From contig NZ_JAATOX010000021.1 of the NCBI RefSeq assembly GCF_011806385.1, forward strand, positions 1-44,022: a stretch of 44,022 nt of DNA, read 5' to 3'. Below, piece by piece: positions 25,505 to 33,677 of this stretch (positions within the stretch are counted from its first letter, which is position 1; each line of letters opens with the position of its first letter). Position numbers and translations under genes: made by a program. This DNA is from Phaeobacter sp. HF9A (lineage in GTDB: Bacteria > Pseudomonadota > Alphaproteobacteria > Rhodobacterales > Rhodobacteraceae). The notes below the pieces were generated by a model. That model made no database searches, was not told the DNA's origin, and was given only the letters and a program-made list of their open reading frames with translations.

Positions 25505-26836
25505 TCAGGCCAATGCCTCTTCGACGCCCGCGCCCACCCGCAACAGGGCCTCTTCGCAGTTGGGTTGGCCGATGACCTGCAAGCCACAGCTGGGGGTGCC
25601 GGTGGGCAAGGAGAGCGCGCAGACCCCCATGAGATTGCCGACGCGGGTATTGCGCAGCGCCATCAGGTTGGAGGTGACGTAATAGTCATGGTCGCTCTGG
25701 AGCCGGGCGAGGTTGGGCGGCAGGATTGGCGCGCTCGGTGCCAGCACCGCGTCAAACCCGGCAACCGCCTGATCCCATGCCATGCGCAGCTGTTCCAGCC
25801 GCGACCAGGCGGCCACGTAATCGGCGCCGGAGAACTCGGCACCAGAGCGGAAGCGGGCGAGGATTTCCGGGAACATCAGCTCCGGCGCGGCTTCGATCAC
25901 GTCTTTCCACAGCCCGTAAGCCTCTGTGGTGAAAAGGATCGGCGACAGCGACATGGCCTCGGGCAGCTCCGGGACCTCCAGCGGCACGATCTCGGCCCCG
26001 GCCTGGCGCAGCTTATCAAGCGCCGCCGCATGGGCCGCCGCAACCTCGGGGGCCAGATTGTCCAGAACCACGGTTTGCAACGCGGCAAAGCGTTTGCCCT
26101 CGACGCTGGCGCCGGTCAGATCCGGGGATTTTGCCGAGCCCTCAATCAGCGCCAGCATCAACGCGGCGTCCTCCACCGTGCGCGCAAGCGGGCCGATGGT
26201 GTCGAATTTCAGGCAGAGCGGCACCACGCCCTCCAGGCTGACCCGGCCAGAGGTGGTCTTGAGCCCCACCAGATCGTTCCAGGCCGAGGGAATGCGCACC
26301 GAACCGCCGGTGTCGGAGCCGATCGCCCCCGCCGCCAGCCCAAAGGCCACCGAGGCCGCCGCCCCGGAAGACGAGCCCCCCGGCACCGCCTCCGCATCAT
26401 TCACGCAGGGTGGTGTTTCCTTGATCGGGTTTAGCCCCAGCCCGGAGAAGGCCAGCTCGCTCATATGGGTCTTGCCAAGGCAGACCGCGCCCATGGCGGT
26501 GGCGTTTTCCAGCACCAGCGCATCGCGGGAGGGCCGCCGCCCCTTGAGCAGGTCAGAGCCGGATTCGGTGGCGACACCGGCGCTGTCGAACAGGTCTTTC
26601 CAGCTCAGCGGCACCCCATCCAGCGGCGAACGGCGCAGCCCCGCCTCGGCGCGCGCCTGTGCCGCTTTGGCCTCGGCCAGGGCGCGATCACGGGTCACCT
26701 GGGCATAGATGCGCGCGGTCTCCGGGTGGCTGTCGATCGCCGCCAGATAGGTTTCCGTCAGTGCCAGCGGGTCGATTTCCCGCGCTGCAATGCCACGACC
26801 CAATTGCGCGGCGCTCATGCTCAGCCATTCCTGCAT
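25505..26836 (-). CDS. Amidase signature-family hydrolase
   Basis: A 443-residue member of the amidase signature family. The Ser-cisSer-Lys triad is visible: lysine in VPLSWKDLFD, cis-serine in VPGGSSSGAAAS and the nucleophile in GSDTGGSVRIP. LVGLKTTSGRVS follows as expected. Relatives include glutamyl-tRNA amidotransferase subunit A, aryl-amide and nitrile-pathway amidases; without gatC/gatB nearby it is probably a stand-alone amide hydrolase of unknown substrate. The ATG at 26836 follows AGGAAAG by about 8 bases; the frame remains open upstream but is not family sequence. It diverges from the UbiH-type gene. Confidence 0.9.
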   Translation of the reverse strand: MQEWLSMSAAQLGRGIAAREIDPLALTETYLAAIDSHPETARIYAQVTRDRALAEAKAAQARAEAGLRRSPLDGVPLSWKDLFDSAGVATESGSDLLKGRRPSRDALVLENATAMGAVCLGKTHMSELAFSGLGLNPIKETPPCVNDAEAVPGGSSSGAAASVAFGLAAGAIGSDTGGSVRIPSAWNDLVGLKTTSGRVSLEGVVPLCLKFDTIGPLARTVEDAALMLALIEGSAKSPDLTGASVEGKRFAALQTVVLDNLAPEVAAAHAAALDKLRQAGAEIVPLEVPELPEAMSLSPILFTTEAYGLWKDVIEAAPELMFPEILARFRSGAEFSGADYVAAWSRLEQLRMAWDQAVAGFDAVLAPSAPILPPNLARLQSDHDYYVTSNLMALRNTRVGNLMGVCALSLPTGTPSCGLQVIGQPNCEEALLRVGAGVEEALA

Positions 26837-26991
26837 TGATGTGCTTTCCTGTCGCGGCCCGCAGCGGGCCAGATGTTCTGTTGCCGCCACCCTAACGAGC
26901 GGCCCGCAGCGGCACAATCCCGCCAAAGCCCCGCCCCGACTGCGGCACCTTGCCCATGGACATTCTGAGACGGGACCGCATATTGCAGGGC

Positions 26992-28218
26992 ATGACTGAT
27001 ATGCGTGATATTCTGATCGTTGGCGGCGGGCTGAATGGCCCCAGCCTGGCCCTTGCTCTGGCACAGGCCGGACATGGCGTAACCCTGATTGATGCCCTGC
27101 CCGCCCCGACCCGGCAGGACGCCGCCTTTGACGGGCGATCCTACGCGCTGGCGCTGGCTTCGTCGCGGTTGCTGCAACAGATCGGGGTCTGGTCGCGCAT
27201 CGCCGATCAGGCGCAGCCGATGACCGAGATCAAGGTCAGCGATGGGGCCGCCGGACAGGGGCCTTCGCCGTTTTTCCTGCACTTTGAGGAAGGTGATCTC
27301 GACGATGGCCCGATGGGCTATATGGTCGAGGACCGTTTCCTGCGCCGTGCCCTGCTGGAGGCGATGGACGAGACACCCGCGATCACCCAGATTTCGGGCC
27401 GCAAGGTGGTGGATCAGATGGCCACCCCCGGCGGCGTGAGCGTGACGTTAGACGATGGCAGCACGCTTTCCGGGGGGCTTCTGGTTGGCGCGGATGGCCG
27501 TCAAAGCGGCACCGCCCAGCGGGCCGGGATCAAGCGCACCGGCTGGGATTACGGCCAGACCGCGCTGGTCTGTGCCATTTCCCATGAGCGGCCACACAGT
27601 GGCATTGCGCATCAGTTCTTCATGCCGCCCGGTCCGCTGGCGATCCTGCCGCTACCGGGCAATCGCAGCTCGATCGTCTGGAGCGAAACCCACGCCGAGG
27701 CCGCGCGCATTCAGGCGCTGGACGAGACGGGCTATCTGGCGGCGCTGCGGCCGCGGTTCGGATCGTTCCTTGGCGAGATCGCGCTGGAGGGCAAACGCTT
27801 CTGCTATCCGCTGAAGCTGAGCCTTGCCAATGCGTTTTATGGCGAGCGGCTGGCGCTGGTCGGGGATGCTGCCCATGGCATGCATCCGATCGCCGGTCAG
27901 GGGCTCAACGCCGGGCTGCGCGATGTGGCCAGCCTTGCCGAGGTGCTGACAGACGCCAGCCGTCGCGGCGAAGACATCGCCAGCCCGCTTGTGCTGGCGC
28001 GCTATCAGCAGTGGCGCCGCTTTGACACCACCACGCTGGCGCTGGCGACGGATACGTTCAACAAGCTGTTTTCAAACGACAACCCGATCCTGCGCGCCAC
28101 CCGTGACCTGGGTCTGGGACTGGCCAACGCCCTGCCCGGGTTGCGGCGCGGATTTGTGCGCGAGGCGGCTGGCCTGTCGGGGGATCTGCCCAAGCTCTTG
28201 CAGGGGCGCCCGCTCTGA
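26992..28218 (+). CDS. UbiH/UbiF/VisC/COQ6-family FAD-dependent hydroxylase
   Basis: A 408-residue flavin monooxygenase that hydroxylates the ubiquinone ring. The Rossmann motif ILIVGGGLNGPSLALALA is at the N terminus, GADGRQSGTAQRAG is the DG motif, and VGDAAHGMHPIAGQGLNAGL is the second FAD-binding block, diagnostic of this family. Alphaproteobacteria use one or more of UbiH, UbiF, UbiI or the broader UbiL, and I cannot tell which this is. I start at the ATG at 26992; ATGs at 26956 and 27001 are alternatives. It ends in a terminator hairpin shared with the converging Trm112-type gene. Confidence 0.88.
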   Translation: MTDMRDILIVGGGLNGPSLALALAQAGHGVTLIDALPAPTRQDAAFDGRSYALALASSRLLQQIGVWSRIADQAQPMTEIKVSDGAAGQGPSPFFLHFEEGDLDDGPMGYMVEDRFLRRALLEAMDETPAITQISGRKVVDQMATPGGVSVTLDDGSTLSGGLLVGADGRQSGTAQRAGIKRTGWDYGQTALVCAISHERPHSGIAHQFFMPPGPLAILPLPGNRSSIVWSETHAEAARIQALDETGYLAALRPRFGSFLGEIALEGKRFCYPLKLSLANAFYGERLALVGDAAHGMHPIAGQGLNAGLRDVASLAEVLTDASRRGEDIASPLVLARYQQWRRFDTTTLALATDTFNKLFSNDNPILRATRDLGLGLANALPGLRRGFVREAAGLSGDLPKLLQGRPL

Positions 28219-28231
28219 CCGCGGCGCCCCT
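28202..28231 (+). terminator. Terminator overlapping the stop of the UbiH-type gene
   Basis: A perfect nine-pair stem, AGGGGCGCC (28202-28210) with GGCGCCCCT (28223-28231), contains the TGA stop codon in its loop. It lies just before the converging Trm112-like gene and could end transcription from both sides. Confidence 0.65.
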
Positions 28232-28238
28232 TGCGCCC

Positions 28239-28427
28239 TCAGTCCAGCGGGCGCGCTTCATCCGTCAGCATCACCGGGATGCCATTGCGGATCGGAAAGG
28301 CGAGATTGGCGGGGCGAGAGATCAGCTCCTGCGCCTCGGCGTCATATTCCAGCACGCTTTGGGTGACCGGACAGACCAGCGCCTCCAGCATGTGGCGATC
28401 AAAGGCCGGTGTTGAGATGTCCGTCAT
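28239..28427 (-). CDS. Trm112-family small protein
   Basis: A 62-residue protein of the Trm112 family. It has [14 protein letters not shown] in place of the usual CPxCxGxL zinc site, keeping one cysteine, and the conserved [11 protein letters not shown] near the end. In eukaryotes and archaea Trm112 activates methyltransferases; the bacterial short forms have no established partner, and the loss of the other cysteines suggests no zinc. Its start overlaps the stop of the Lon-N gene by four bases (ATGA), so the two are coupled. Confidence 0.85.
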   Translation of the reverse strand: MTDISTPAFDRHMLEALVCPVTQSVLEYDAEAQELISRPANLAFPIRNGIPVMLTDEARPLD

Positions 28428-29068
28428 TGCAGTTTTTCCTCTAGCGTTCCGCCACGCAGGGCGAATTCCATCAATGTTACCAGCGTTTCCCGGCGGGTGC
28501 TCAGGCTCGGCGCTTCTAGCAGCGCCTGTTTGTCCTCGGGGTCAAAATCCAGCAGCATCGAGAGCGAGTTGATCAGAAGCTCATCCCCCGCCTCATCCAA
28601 AGCGCCCCAATCCGTGGAGAGGCCACGCGCCGCCAGGTAGCGATCCAGAAGATCCATCAGCGCGGCGCGGTCAAACGCCTCGTCCTGTTCGGTCTGCCCC
28701 AGATCGGGGCCAAATCCGGCCCAGCTCACCTGACAACGGCAATAGGGGGTGAAGCCCTCGACCTCGGCCTTCACCCGAAAGCGCGACACGCCACATAGGG
28801 TGATAAAATACCGCCCGTCCTCGGTTTCGGAAAACTGCGTGACCCGGCCGGCGCAGCCAATCGCATGCAGGCCCGGCTCTGCGCCATTGCGCGCCCCATT
28901 GGGCTGGATCATGCCAATCACCCGCTCCCGCGTCTTGAGCGCGTCCTCCAGCATCTGAAGGTATCGCGGCTCAAAGATATGCAGCGGCAACTTTGCCCGG
29001 GGCAGCAACAGCGCCCCGGGCAAAGGAAAGACAGGAATGGTGTCCGGCAGGTCAGCGGCTTTGATCAT
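28424..29068 (-). CDS. Stand-alone Lon substrate-binding (LAN/LonN) domain protein
   Basis: A 214-residue protein carrying only the N-terminal domain of Lon protease: [20 protein letters not shown], then [20 protein letters not shown] and GVSRFRV. There is no AAA+ ATPase or serine protease part, so it is not a truncated Lon but the separate family (COG2802) common in Alphaproteobacteria. Function is unknown; it may recognise substrates or bind other quality-control proteins. It lies between cnoX (27 bases upstream) and the Trm112-like gene (overlapping), so the three are probably one transcript. HspQ, a Lon cofactor in E. coli, is also in this window but far away. Confidence 0.9.
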   Translation of the reverse strand: MIKAADLPDTIPVFPLPGALLLPRAKLPLHIFEPRYLQMLEDALKTRERVIGMIQPNGARNGAEPGLHAIGCAGRVTQFSETEDGRYFITLCGVSRFRVKAEVEGFTPYCRCQVSWAGFGPDLGQTEQDEAFDRAALMDLLDRYLAARGLSTDWGALDEAGDELLINSLSMLLDFDPEDKQALLEAPSLSTRRETLVTLMEFALRGGTLEEKLQ

Positions 29069-29095
29069 GACAAGAAACCTAGCGCCGCAATCGCA

Positions 29096-30031
29096 TCAGG
29101 CAAATATCAACGAGCTGAGCTTGCGCCGTCCGTTCAAAACCACGGGATCATTGGGCTTCAACGCGTCAAAAATGGTGAAGAGCTGCGCCTTGGCCGCGCC
29201 ATCGTTCCACTCGCGATCCCGGCGGAACAGCTCCAGAAGCTCGGCCACGGCGGCCTCGGCATCGCCCGCCGCATGCAGGGCCTGCGCCAGATCAAACCGC
29301 GCCTGATGATTGTCGGGCTCCGCATCGACCGCAGCGCGCAGCTCGGCCACGGGGCCGGCGTTTTCTGCCTGGCGGGCCAGCTCGATCTGGGCGTGCGCCG
29401 CTTCGATCTCGGGCGCGGAGGAGATCTCCGCCGGGGCGCCGTTCAGCACCGCCTCCGCCTGATCTAACTCGCCCAAAGCAATGTGGCAGCGCGCCAGACC
29501 GCTATAGGCGGCGGCGTTCTTGTCGTCCTCGCCCAAAATCGCCGCAAAAACCTGTGCCGCGTCGCTGGCGGCGCCTTCGGTCAGCATCTCCTCGGCGGTT
29601 TCCAGCGCCTCGCCCAGCCCGCCGTCAGCCGATGTTCCGGCCGCTTCCGCCAGTTTTTGCAGGAAGGCCTCGATTTCGGACTGCGGCAGCGCGCCCTGGA
29701 ACATGTCCACCGGACGCCCCTGATAGAAGCCCACAACGGTCGGAATGGATTGCAACGGCAGCCCCTGCTGCGCCAGCGCCGCGGCGAGGCGCTGGTTTTC
29801 GTCCACGTTGATCTTGGCCATCTTGACCGCGCCTTTGGCCTTGGTCACGGCAGCCTCCAGCATCGGGCCAAGCGTCTTGCAGGGGCCGCACCAGGGTGCC
29901 CAGAAATCCACAATCACCGGCACCTGCATGGAGGCGTCGACAACCTCCGCCATAAAGGTTTCCTCGGTCACATCCTTGATGAGATCGCCCGCGGGGGCGG
30001 CGGCGCCCGCTGTGCCCAGAATGTCCATCAT
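29096..30031 (-). CDS. cnoX: Thioredoxin-TPR co-chaperone CnoX (YbbN)
   Basis: A 311-residue protein with an N-terminal thioredoxin domain (about 15-125; active site FWAPWCGPCK) and a C-terminal TPR-type domain (about 150-311; repeats such as AAYSGLARCHIALGELDQAE). CnoX protects unfolded proteins from oxidation and hands them to GroEL/DnaK. E. coli CnoX lacks the first active-site cysteine, whereas here both are present, as reported for the Caulobacter protein. The start at 30031 follows AAGGAG; the frame is open upstream but unrelated. It heads the CnoX/LonN/Trm112 group, which looks like a protein quality-control unit. Confidence 0.9.
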   Translation of the reverse strand: MMDILGTAGAAAPAGDLIKDVTEETFMAEVVDASMQVPVIVDFWAPWCGPCKTLGPMLEAAVTKAKGAVKMAKINVDENQRLAAALAQQGLPLQSIPTVVGFYQGRPVDMFQGALPQSEIEAFLQKLAEAAGTSADGGLGEALETAEEMLTEGAASDAAQVFAAILGEDDKNAAAYSGLARCHIALGELDQAEAVLNGAPAEISSAPEIEAAHAQIELARQAENAGPVAELRAAVDAEPDNHQARFDLAQALHAAGDAEAAVAELLELFRRDREWNDGAAKAQLFTIFDALKPNDPVVLNGRRKLSSLIFA

Positions 30032-30126
30032 TGCTCCGCACTCCTTGAGATTTGCTTGAGCCCTATATGCGATTTCACCGCAGGAAAACCAAGGGAGGAG
30101 TTCTCCTGCGGTGGCCAAAAGCGCCC

Positions 30127-30150
30127 GCGCCGCGCCGTCAGGCGCGGCGC
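30127..30150 (-). terminator. Terminator hairpin after xthA
   Basis: A perfect ten-pair stem, GCGCCGCGCC (30127-30136) with GGCGCGGCGC (30141-30150) and a GTCA loop, lies about 80 bases after the xthA stop on the minus strand, followed there by GGGCGCTTTTGG. It lies in the gap between xthA and cnoX. Confidence 0.65.
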
Positions 30151-30229
30151 CCGGCCCAACAGGAGCGTGCACCCGGCAGGGTGTCTGCCTCCTGGCGGGA
30201 GCGCCCCCGGCCCTGCCTCATCCTGTCGA

Positions 30230-31018
30230 TCAGAGATCAAAGGTCGCAAAGACCGGCGCGTGGTCGCTGGGTTTTTCCCACCCCCTCGCATTGCGCAGGA
30301 CGCGGCTGGAATGGGCGGCGGCGGTGATATCCGAGGTGGTCCAGACGTGATCCAGACGCCGCCCCTTGTCCGCCGCGTCCCAATCCTTGGCGCGATAGCT
30401 CCACCAGCTGTAAAGCCGCCCGTCGGGAATATCCTTGCGGGTCACATCCTCCCAGCCGCCGGCCTCCATCACCTGCGCCAGATGCTCCACCTCGATGGGG
30501 GTGTGGCTGACCACCTTCAAGAGCTTCTTGTGATCCCAGACGTCATCTTCGCGCGGGGCAATGTTCAGATCCCCAACCAGCACGGATTTTTCCGGCCTCT
30601 CGGCGTGGAACCAATCGCGCATCTCGGTGAGGTAATCGAGCTTCTGGCCAAATTTCTCGTTCTTCTCGCGGTTTGGCTCGTCACCGCCTGCGGGGACATA
30701 GAAATTATGGATCGTCACTCCGTTTTCCAGCTTAGCCGCGACGTGGCGGGCGTGACCCAGATTGGCAAAATCCTTGTCGCCCACATCCATGATCGGCAGC
30801 CGCGACAGGATCGCCACCCCGTTGTAGCCCTTCTGCCCGCGCGCCACCATATGGGTGTAACCAAGCGCCTGGAACGCCTCCATCGGGATCTTGTCCACCG
30901 GGCTTTTGCATTCTTGCAGGCAGAGCACATCCGGCCCTTCCTCCTGCAAAAGCTTCACAACAATCGGTTCGCGCAGGCGCACGGAGTTGATGTTCCAGGT
31001 GGCGAGGGTAAAGGACAT
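30230..31018 (-). CDS. xthA: Exodeoxyribonuclease III
   Basis: A 262-residue AP endonuclease/3'-5' exonuclease of base excision repair. Catalytic motifs of the exo/endo/phosphatase fold are all present: LATWNINSVRLR, LCLQECK (metal-binding glutamate), YNGVAILSR, FYVPAGGDEPNREKNE, VGDLNIAPREDDVWD and the terminal RRLDHVW and PSDHAPV with the active-site histidine. Length is normal. The start at 31018 was chosen at MSFTLATWNIN. It is downstream of cenR but behind a strong terminator, so it has its own promoter in the gap 31019-31104. Confidence 0.95.
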   Translation of the reverse strand: MSFTLATWNINSVRLREPIVVKLLQEEGPDVLCLQECKSPVDKIPMEAFQALGYTHMVARGQKGYNGVAILSRLPIMDVGDKDFANLGHARHVAAKLENGVTIHNFYVPAGGDEPNREKNEKFGQKLDYLTEMRDWFHAERPEKSVLVGDLNIAPREDDVWDHKKLLKVVSHTPIEVEHLAQVMEAGGWEDVTRKDIPDGRLYSWWSYRAKDWDAADKGRRLDHVWTTSDITAAAHSSRVLRNARGWEKPSDHAPVFATFDL

Positions 31019-31103
31019 GGGGCTCTCAATCTCTGGCAAGTGTTTGGCCGGATATTGCCCGCGACGGCAGCGGGACGCCAGCCCTCCCCCTTCGGTTTCC
31101 TGC

Positions 31104-31134
31104 ACAAAAAAAGGGCCGGGCACGAGGCCCGGCC
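31104..31134 (-). terminator. Rho-independent terminator of cenR
   Basis: Read on the minus strand, an eight-pair stem (GGCCGGGC/GCCCGGCC, plus-strand 31114-31121 with 31127-31134) is followed by CC and a run of seven T residues (plus-strand A at 31106-31112). This is the clearest intrinsic terminator in the window and isolates cenR from xthA. Confidence 0.9.
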
Positions 31135-31236
31135 AGTCCAACAGGGAGGGTGCATATCATAACCCGGATATGCGCGGGAACTCATCCATAGGTTGCTTCG
31201 GAATTCCTCCCAAGCCAAGCCTTTTGCCCTTCTCGC

Positions 31237-31923
31237 TCAGGCGACCAGCCGATACCCGCCTGATTCCGTCACAAGAAGACGCGCATTCGACGGATCCGGC
31301 TCAATCTTCTGCCGCAGACGATAGATATGGGTCTCCAGCGTGTGGGTTGTAACCCCTGCGTTGTAACCCCAGACCTCATGCAGCAGAACTTCGCGTGCTA
31401 CGATACCGTCATTGGAGCGATAGAGGAACTTCAGGATGTTGGTTTCCTTCTCGGTGAGCCGGATCTTGCGCTCATCTTCCGTAACCAAAAGTTTCATCGC
31501 AGGTTTGAACGTATAGGGACCAAGCGCAAACACCGCATCCTCGGATTGTTCATGCTGGCGCAACTGCGCGCGAATCCGGGCCAGCAGCACCGGAAACTTG
31601 AAGGGTTTGGTGACATAATCATTGGCGCCCGCATCCAGCCCGAGAATGGTGTCGGCATCGCTGTCATGCCCGGTCAGCATCAGGATCGGCGACTTCACCC
31701 CCTGCTTGCGCATTAGACGGCAGAGCTCGCGGCCATCGGTATCCGGCAGCCCCACGTCGAGGATGATCAGATCATAGATCGCTTCCTTGGCGCGCTCCAT
31801 GGCACCCTGCCCGTTGCCCGCCTCGAAGACATCAAAATCTTCTGTCATAACAAGCTGTTCGCTCAGGGCTTCGCGCAGATCCTCGTCGTCATCCACGAGC
31901 AGAATTTTCTTCAACTGGGCCAT
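31237..31923 (-). CDS. cenR: OmpR-family response regulator, CenR-like
   Basis: A 228-residue two-component regulator. The receiver domain (about 6-120) has the acidic pocket KKILLVDDDEDL, the phospho-acceptor aspartate in LIILDVGLPDTDG, threonine in MLTGHDSD and lysine in DYVTKPFKF. The winged helix follows (about 135-228) with RLTEKETNILKFLYRS and VWGYNAGVTTHTLETHIYRL. These segments match Caulobacter CenR, the essential partner of CenK in cell-envelope control. The CenK kinase is not adjacent. The ATG at 31923 begins the family sequence; the frame is open 15 codons upstream. It diverges from ribA. Confidence 0.85.
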   Translation of the reverse strand: MAQLKKILLVDDDEDLREALSEQLVMTEDFDVFEAGNGQGAMERAKEAIYDLIILDVGLPDTDGRELCRLMRKQGVKSPILMLTGHDSDADTILGLDAGANDYVTKPFKFPVLLARIRAQLRQHEQSEDAVFALGPYTFKPAMKLLVTEDERKIRLTEKETNILKFLYRSNDGIVAREVLLHEVWGYNAGVTTHTLETHIYRLRQKIEPDPSNARLLVTESGGYRLVA

Positions 31924-32091
31924 CTCATGTCTCCTGTTGTCTTGCTTCACAGATGTGAGCGCCCTCACGAAAGAACAAGCTTTGCGTCAGATGCTTCACG
32001 TCGACGTGTCTCAGAGCATAGAAATATTTCACTTTTGCAGCATTAGAGCGTAGGAAAGGCTCCTGAATGTTACAGCCGGGGCCGATGCCTG

Positions 32092-33180
32092 ATGAGCCTA
32101 TTGCCAACAATGCTAGAGCGGGTCGCCCGCGCGCGGGTTGACCTGCGGATGGGGCTGCCGGTGGTGCTGACCACCGGGGAGGAGGCCATCCTTGCGCTCT
32201 CGGTCGAAAGCCTGAGCAGCACCCGGCTCGCGGATCTGCGCGCGCTTGGCGATGTGGCGCTGGCGCTGACGGCGCGGCGGGCCGCAACGCTAAAGGCGCG
32301 GGTCTATGATCAGGATTTGGCGCGCGTGTCCGTCCCCACCGATGTGGGCCTGAGCTGGGTTCAGGCATTGGCCGATCCGGCGGATGATCTGCAAACGCCG
32401 ATGAAGGGGCCGCTGACCAGCCTGCGCGAGGGCACGGCAGAGCTGCCCCGCCTGGCCATCGCCCTGGTGAAATCCGCGCGTTTGCTGCCAGCGGCGGTCT
32501 ATATTCCGCTCTCTGACGCCACGAATTTTGCCCAAACCCATGACTTGACGCTCCTGCCCAAGGCGGCCGCGGATCCGCTGCTGAATACCAACTCCCCCTT
32601 GCATCCGGTTGCTGCCGCGCGGCTGCCGATGGAAGCATCCGAGGCAGGCAAGCTGCATATTTTCCGCCCCGAAGATGGTGGCGAAGAACATTACGCCATC
32701 GAGATCGGTCGCCCGGATCGCAGCGCGCCGGTTCTCGCGCGGCTGCATTCGGCCTGTTTTACCGGCGATGTGCTTGGCTCACTGAAATGCGATTGCGGGC
32801 CGCAGCTGCGCGGCGCTCTGGGCCATATGGGCCAGCAGGGCGCGGGCATTCTGCTCTACCTCAACCAAGAGGGGCGCGGCATTGGGCTGGCCAATAAAAT
32901 GCGCGCCTATTCGCTGCAAGATCAGGGGTTTGATACGGTCGAGGCCAACCATCGGCTCGGCTTTGAGGACGACGAGCGGGATTTCCGCCTCGGCGCCTCC
33001 ATCCTGCGCAACCTTGGCTTTTCCGCCGTCCGGTTGATGACCAATAACCCCGGCAAGATCGCGATGATGGAGAAAACCGGCATCACCGTCACCGAACGGG
33101 TGCCGCTCAAGGTCGGCGAGAACGCCTTCAACCGCCACTATCTGGCCACCAAGGCCGCAAAATCGGGACATATGCTGTGA
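32092..33180 (+). CDS. ribA: GTP cyclohydrolase II with an unassigned N-terminal domain
   Basis: RibA opens GTP to the first pyrimidine of riboflavin synthesis. The 362-residue protein has a complete RibA domain from about residue 185: zinc cysteines 222, 233 and 235 in SACFTGDVLGSLKCDCG, the catalytic NQEGRGIGLANKMRAY, VEANHRLGFEDDERDF and TNNPGKI. The first ~180 residues are not a working DHBP synthase: I see none of its acidic and RxD substrate motifs. They may be a degenerate one or another domain. The ATG at 32092 lacks a strong ribosome binding site; 32107 is an alternative. Its stop overlaps the next gene's GTG start. Confidence 0.9.
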   Translation: MSLLPTMLERVARARVDLRMGLPVVLTTGEEAILALSVESLSSTRLADLRALGDVALALTARRAATLKARVYDQDLARVSVPTDVGLSWVQALADPADDLQTPMKGPLTSLREGTAELPRLAIALVKSARLLPAAVYIPLSDATNFAQTHDLTLLPKAAADPLLNTNSPLHPVAAARLPMEASEAGKLHIFRPEDGGEEHYAIEIGRPDRSAPVLARLHSACFTGDVLGSLKCDCGPQLRGALGHMGQQGAGILLYLNQEGRGIGLANKMRAYSLQDQGFDTVEANHRLGFEDDERDFRLGASILRNLGFSAVRLMTNNPGKIAMMEKTGITVTERVPLKVGENAFNRHYLATKAAKSGHML

Positions 33181-33677
33181 CGCCTGCGGATCTGCTTCTC
33201 ACCCCCAAGGGGGTCCGGTTCATGGGACGGCTCATTCCCTGTAGCATCGGCAAGGGCGGCATTCGCACCGACAAGCTGGAGGGCGATGGCGCCACCCCGG
33301 TCGGCAGCCATCAGATCACCGGCATGCTCTACCGTCCCGACCGCATGACAGCACCACAAGCCTGGGCGCATCCGATTCGGCCCGGGGATCTTTGGTCAGA
33401 TGATGTTGCTGACCTCAACTACAACCATCTGGTGCGCGCACCCTATCGCTATAGCCACGAACGCATGCGGCGCGCCGATCCGCTCTATGATCTGGTCTTG
33501 CTGACGGATTGGAACTGGCCCGATGCGGTCAGCGGGCGCGGCTCGGCGATTTTCCTGCACCAATGGCGCCGCCCCGGCTATCCGACCGAAGGCTGCATCG
33601 CCTTTTCCCGCAGCAACCTGCGTTGGATCGCCGAGCGCCTGCAACCGGGCGCGCGGCTGATTGTGCGATCACGCTGA
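33177..33677 (+). CDS. YkuD-type L,D-transpeptidase-like protein without signal peptide
   Basis: A 166-residue protein consisting only of a YkuD-type catalytic domain. The catalytic motif is FLHQWRRPGYPTEGCIAF, with histidine 128 and cysteine 140 placed as in L,D-transpeptidases. These enzymes normally cross-link peptidoglycan in the periplasm, but this one starts directly with MTPADLLLTPKGVRFMGR and shows no signal peptide or membrane segment. It begins with GTG overlapping the ribA stop (GTGA), so translation is coupled to ribA. Its 3' end overlaps the converging YggS-type gene by nine bases. Fold is sure; place and substrate are not. Confidence 0.85.
   Translation: MTPADLLLTPKGVRFMGRLIPCSIGKGGIRTDKLEGDGATPVGSHQITGMLYRPDRMTAPQAWAHPIRPGDLWSDDVADLNYNHLVRAPYRYSHERMRRADPLYDLVLLTDWNWPDAVSGRGSAIFLHQWRRPGYPTEGCIAFSRSNLRWIAERLQPGARLIVRSR

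Noticed and set aside
29483..31162. A 559-codon plus-strand frame spanning cnoX and xthA
   Set aside because: It lies antisense to two secure genes and crosses their terminators; no domain seen.
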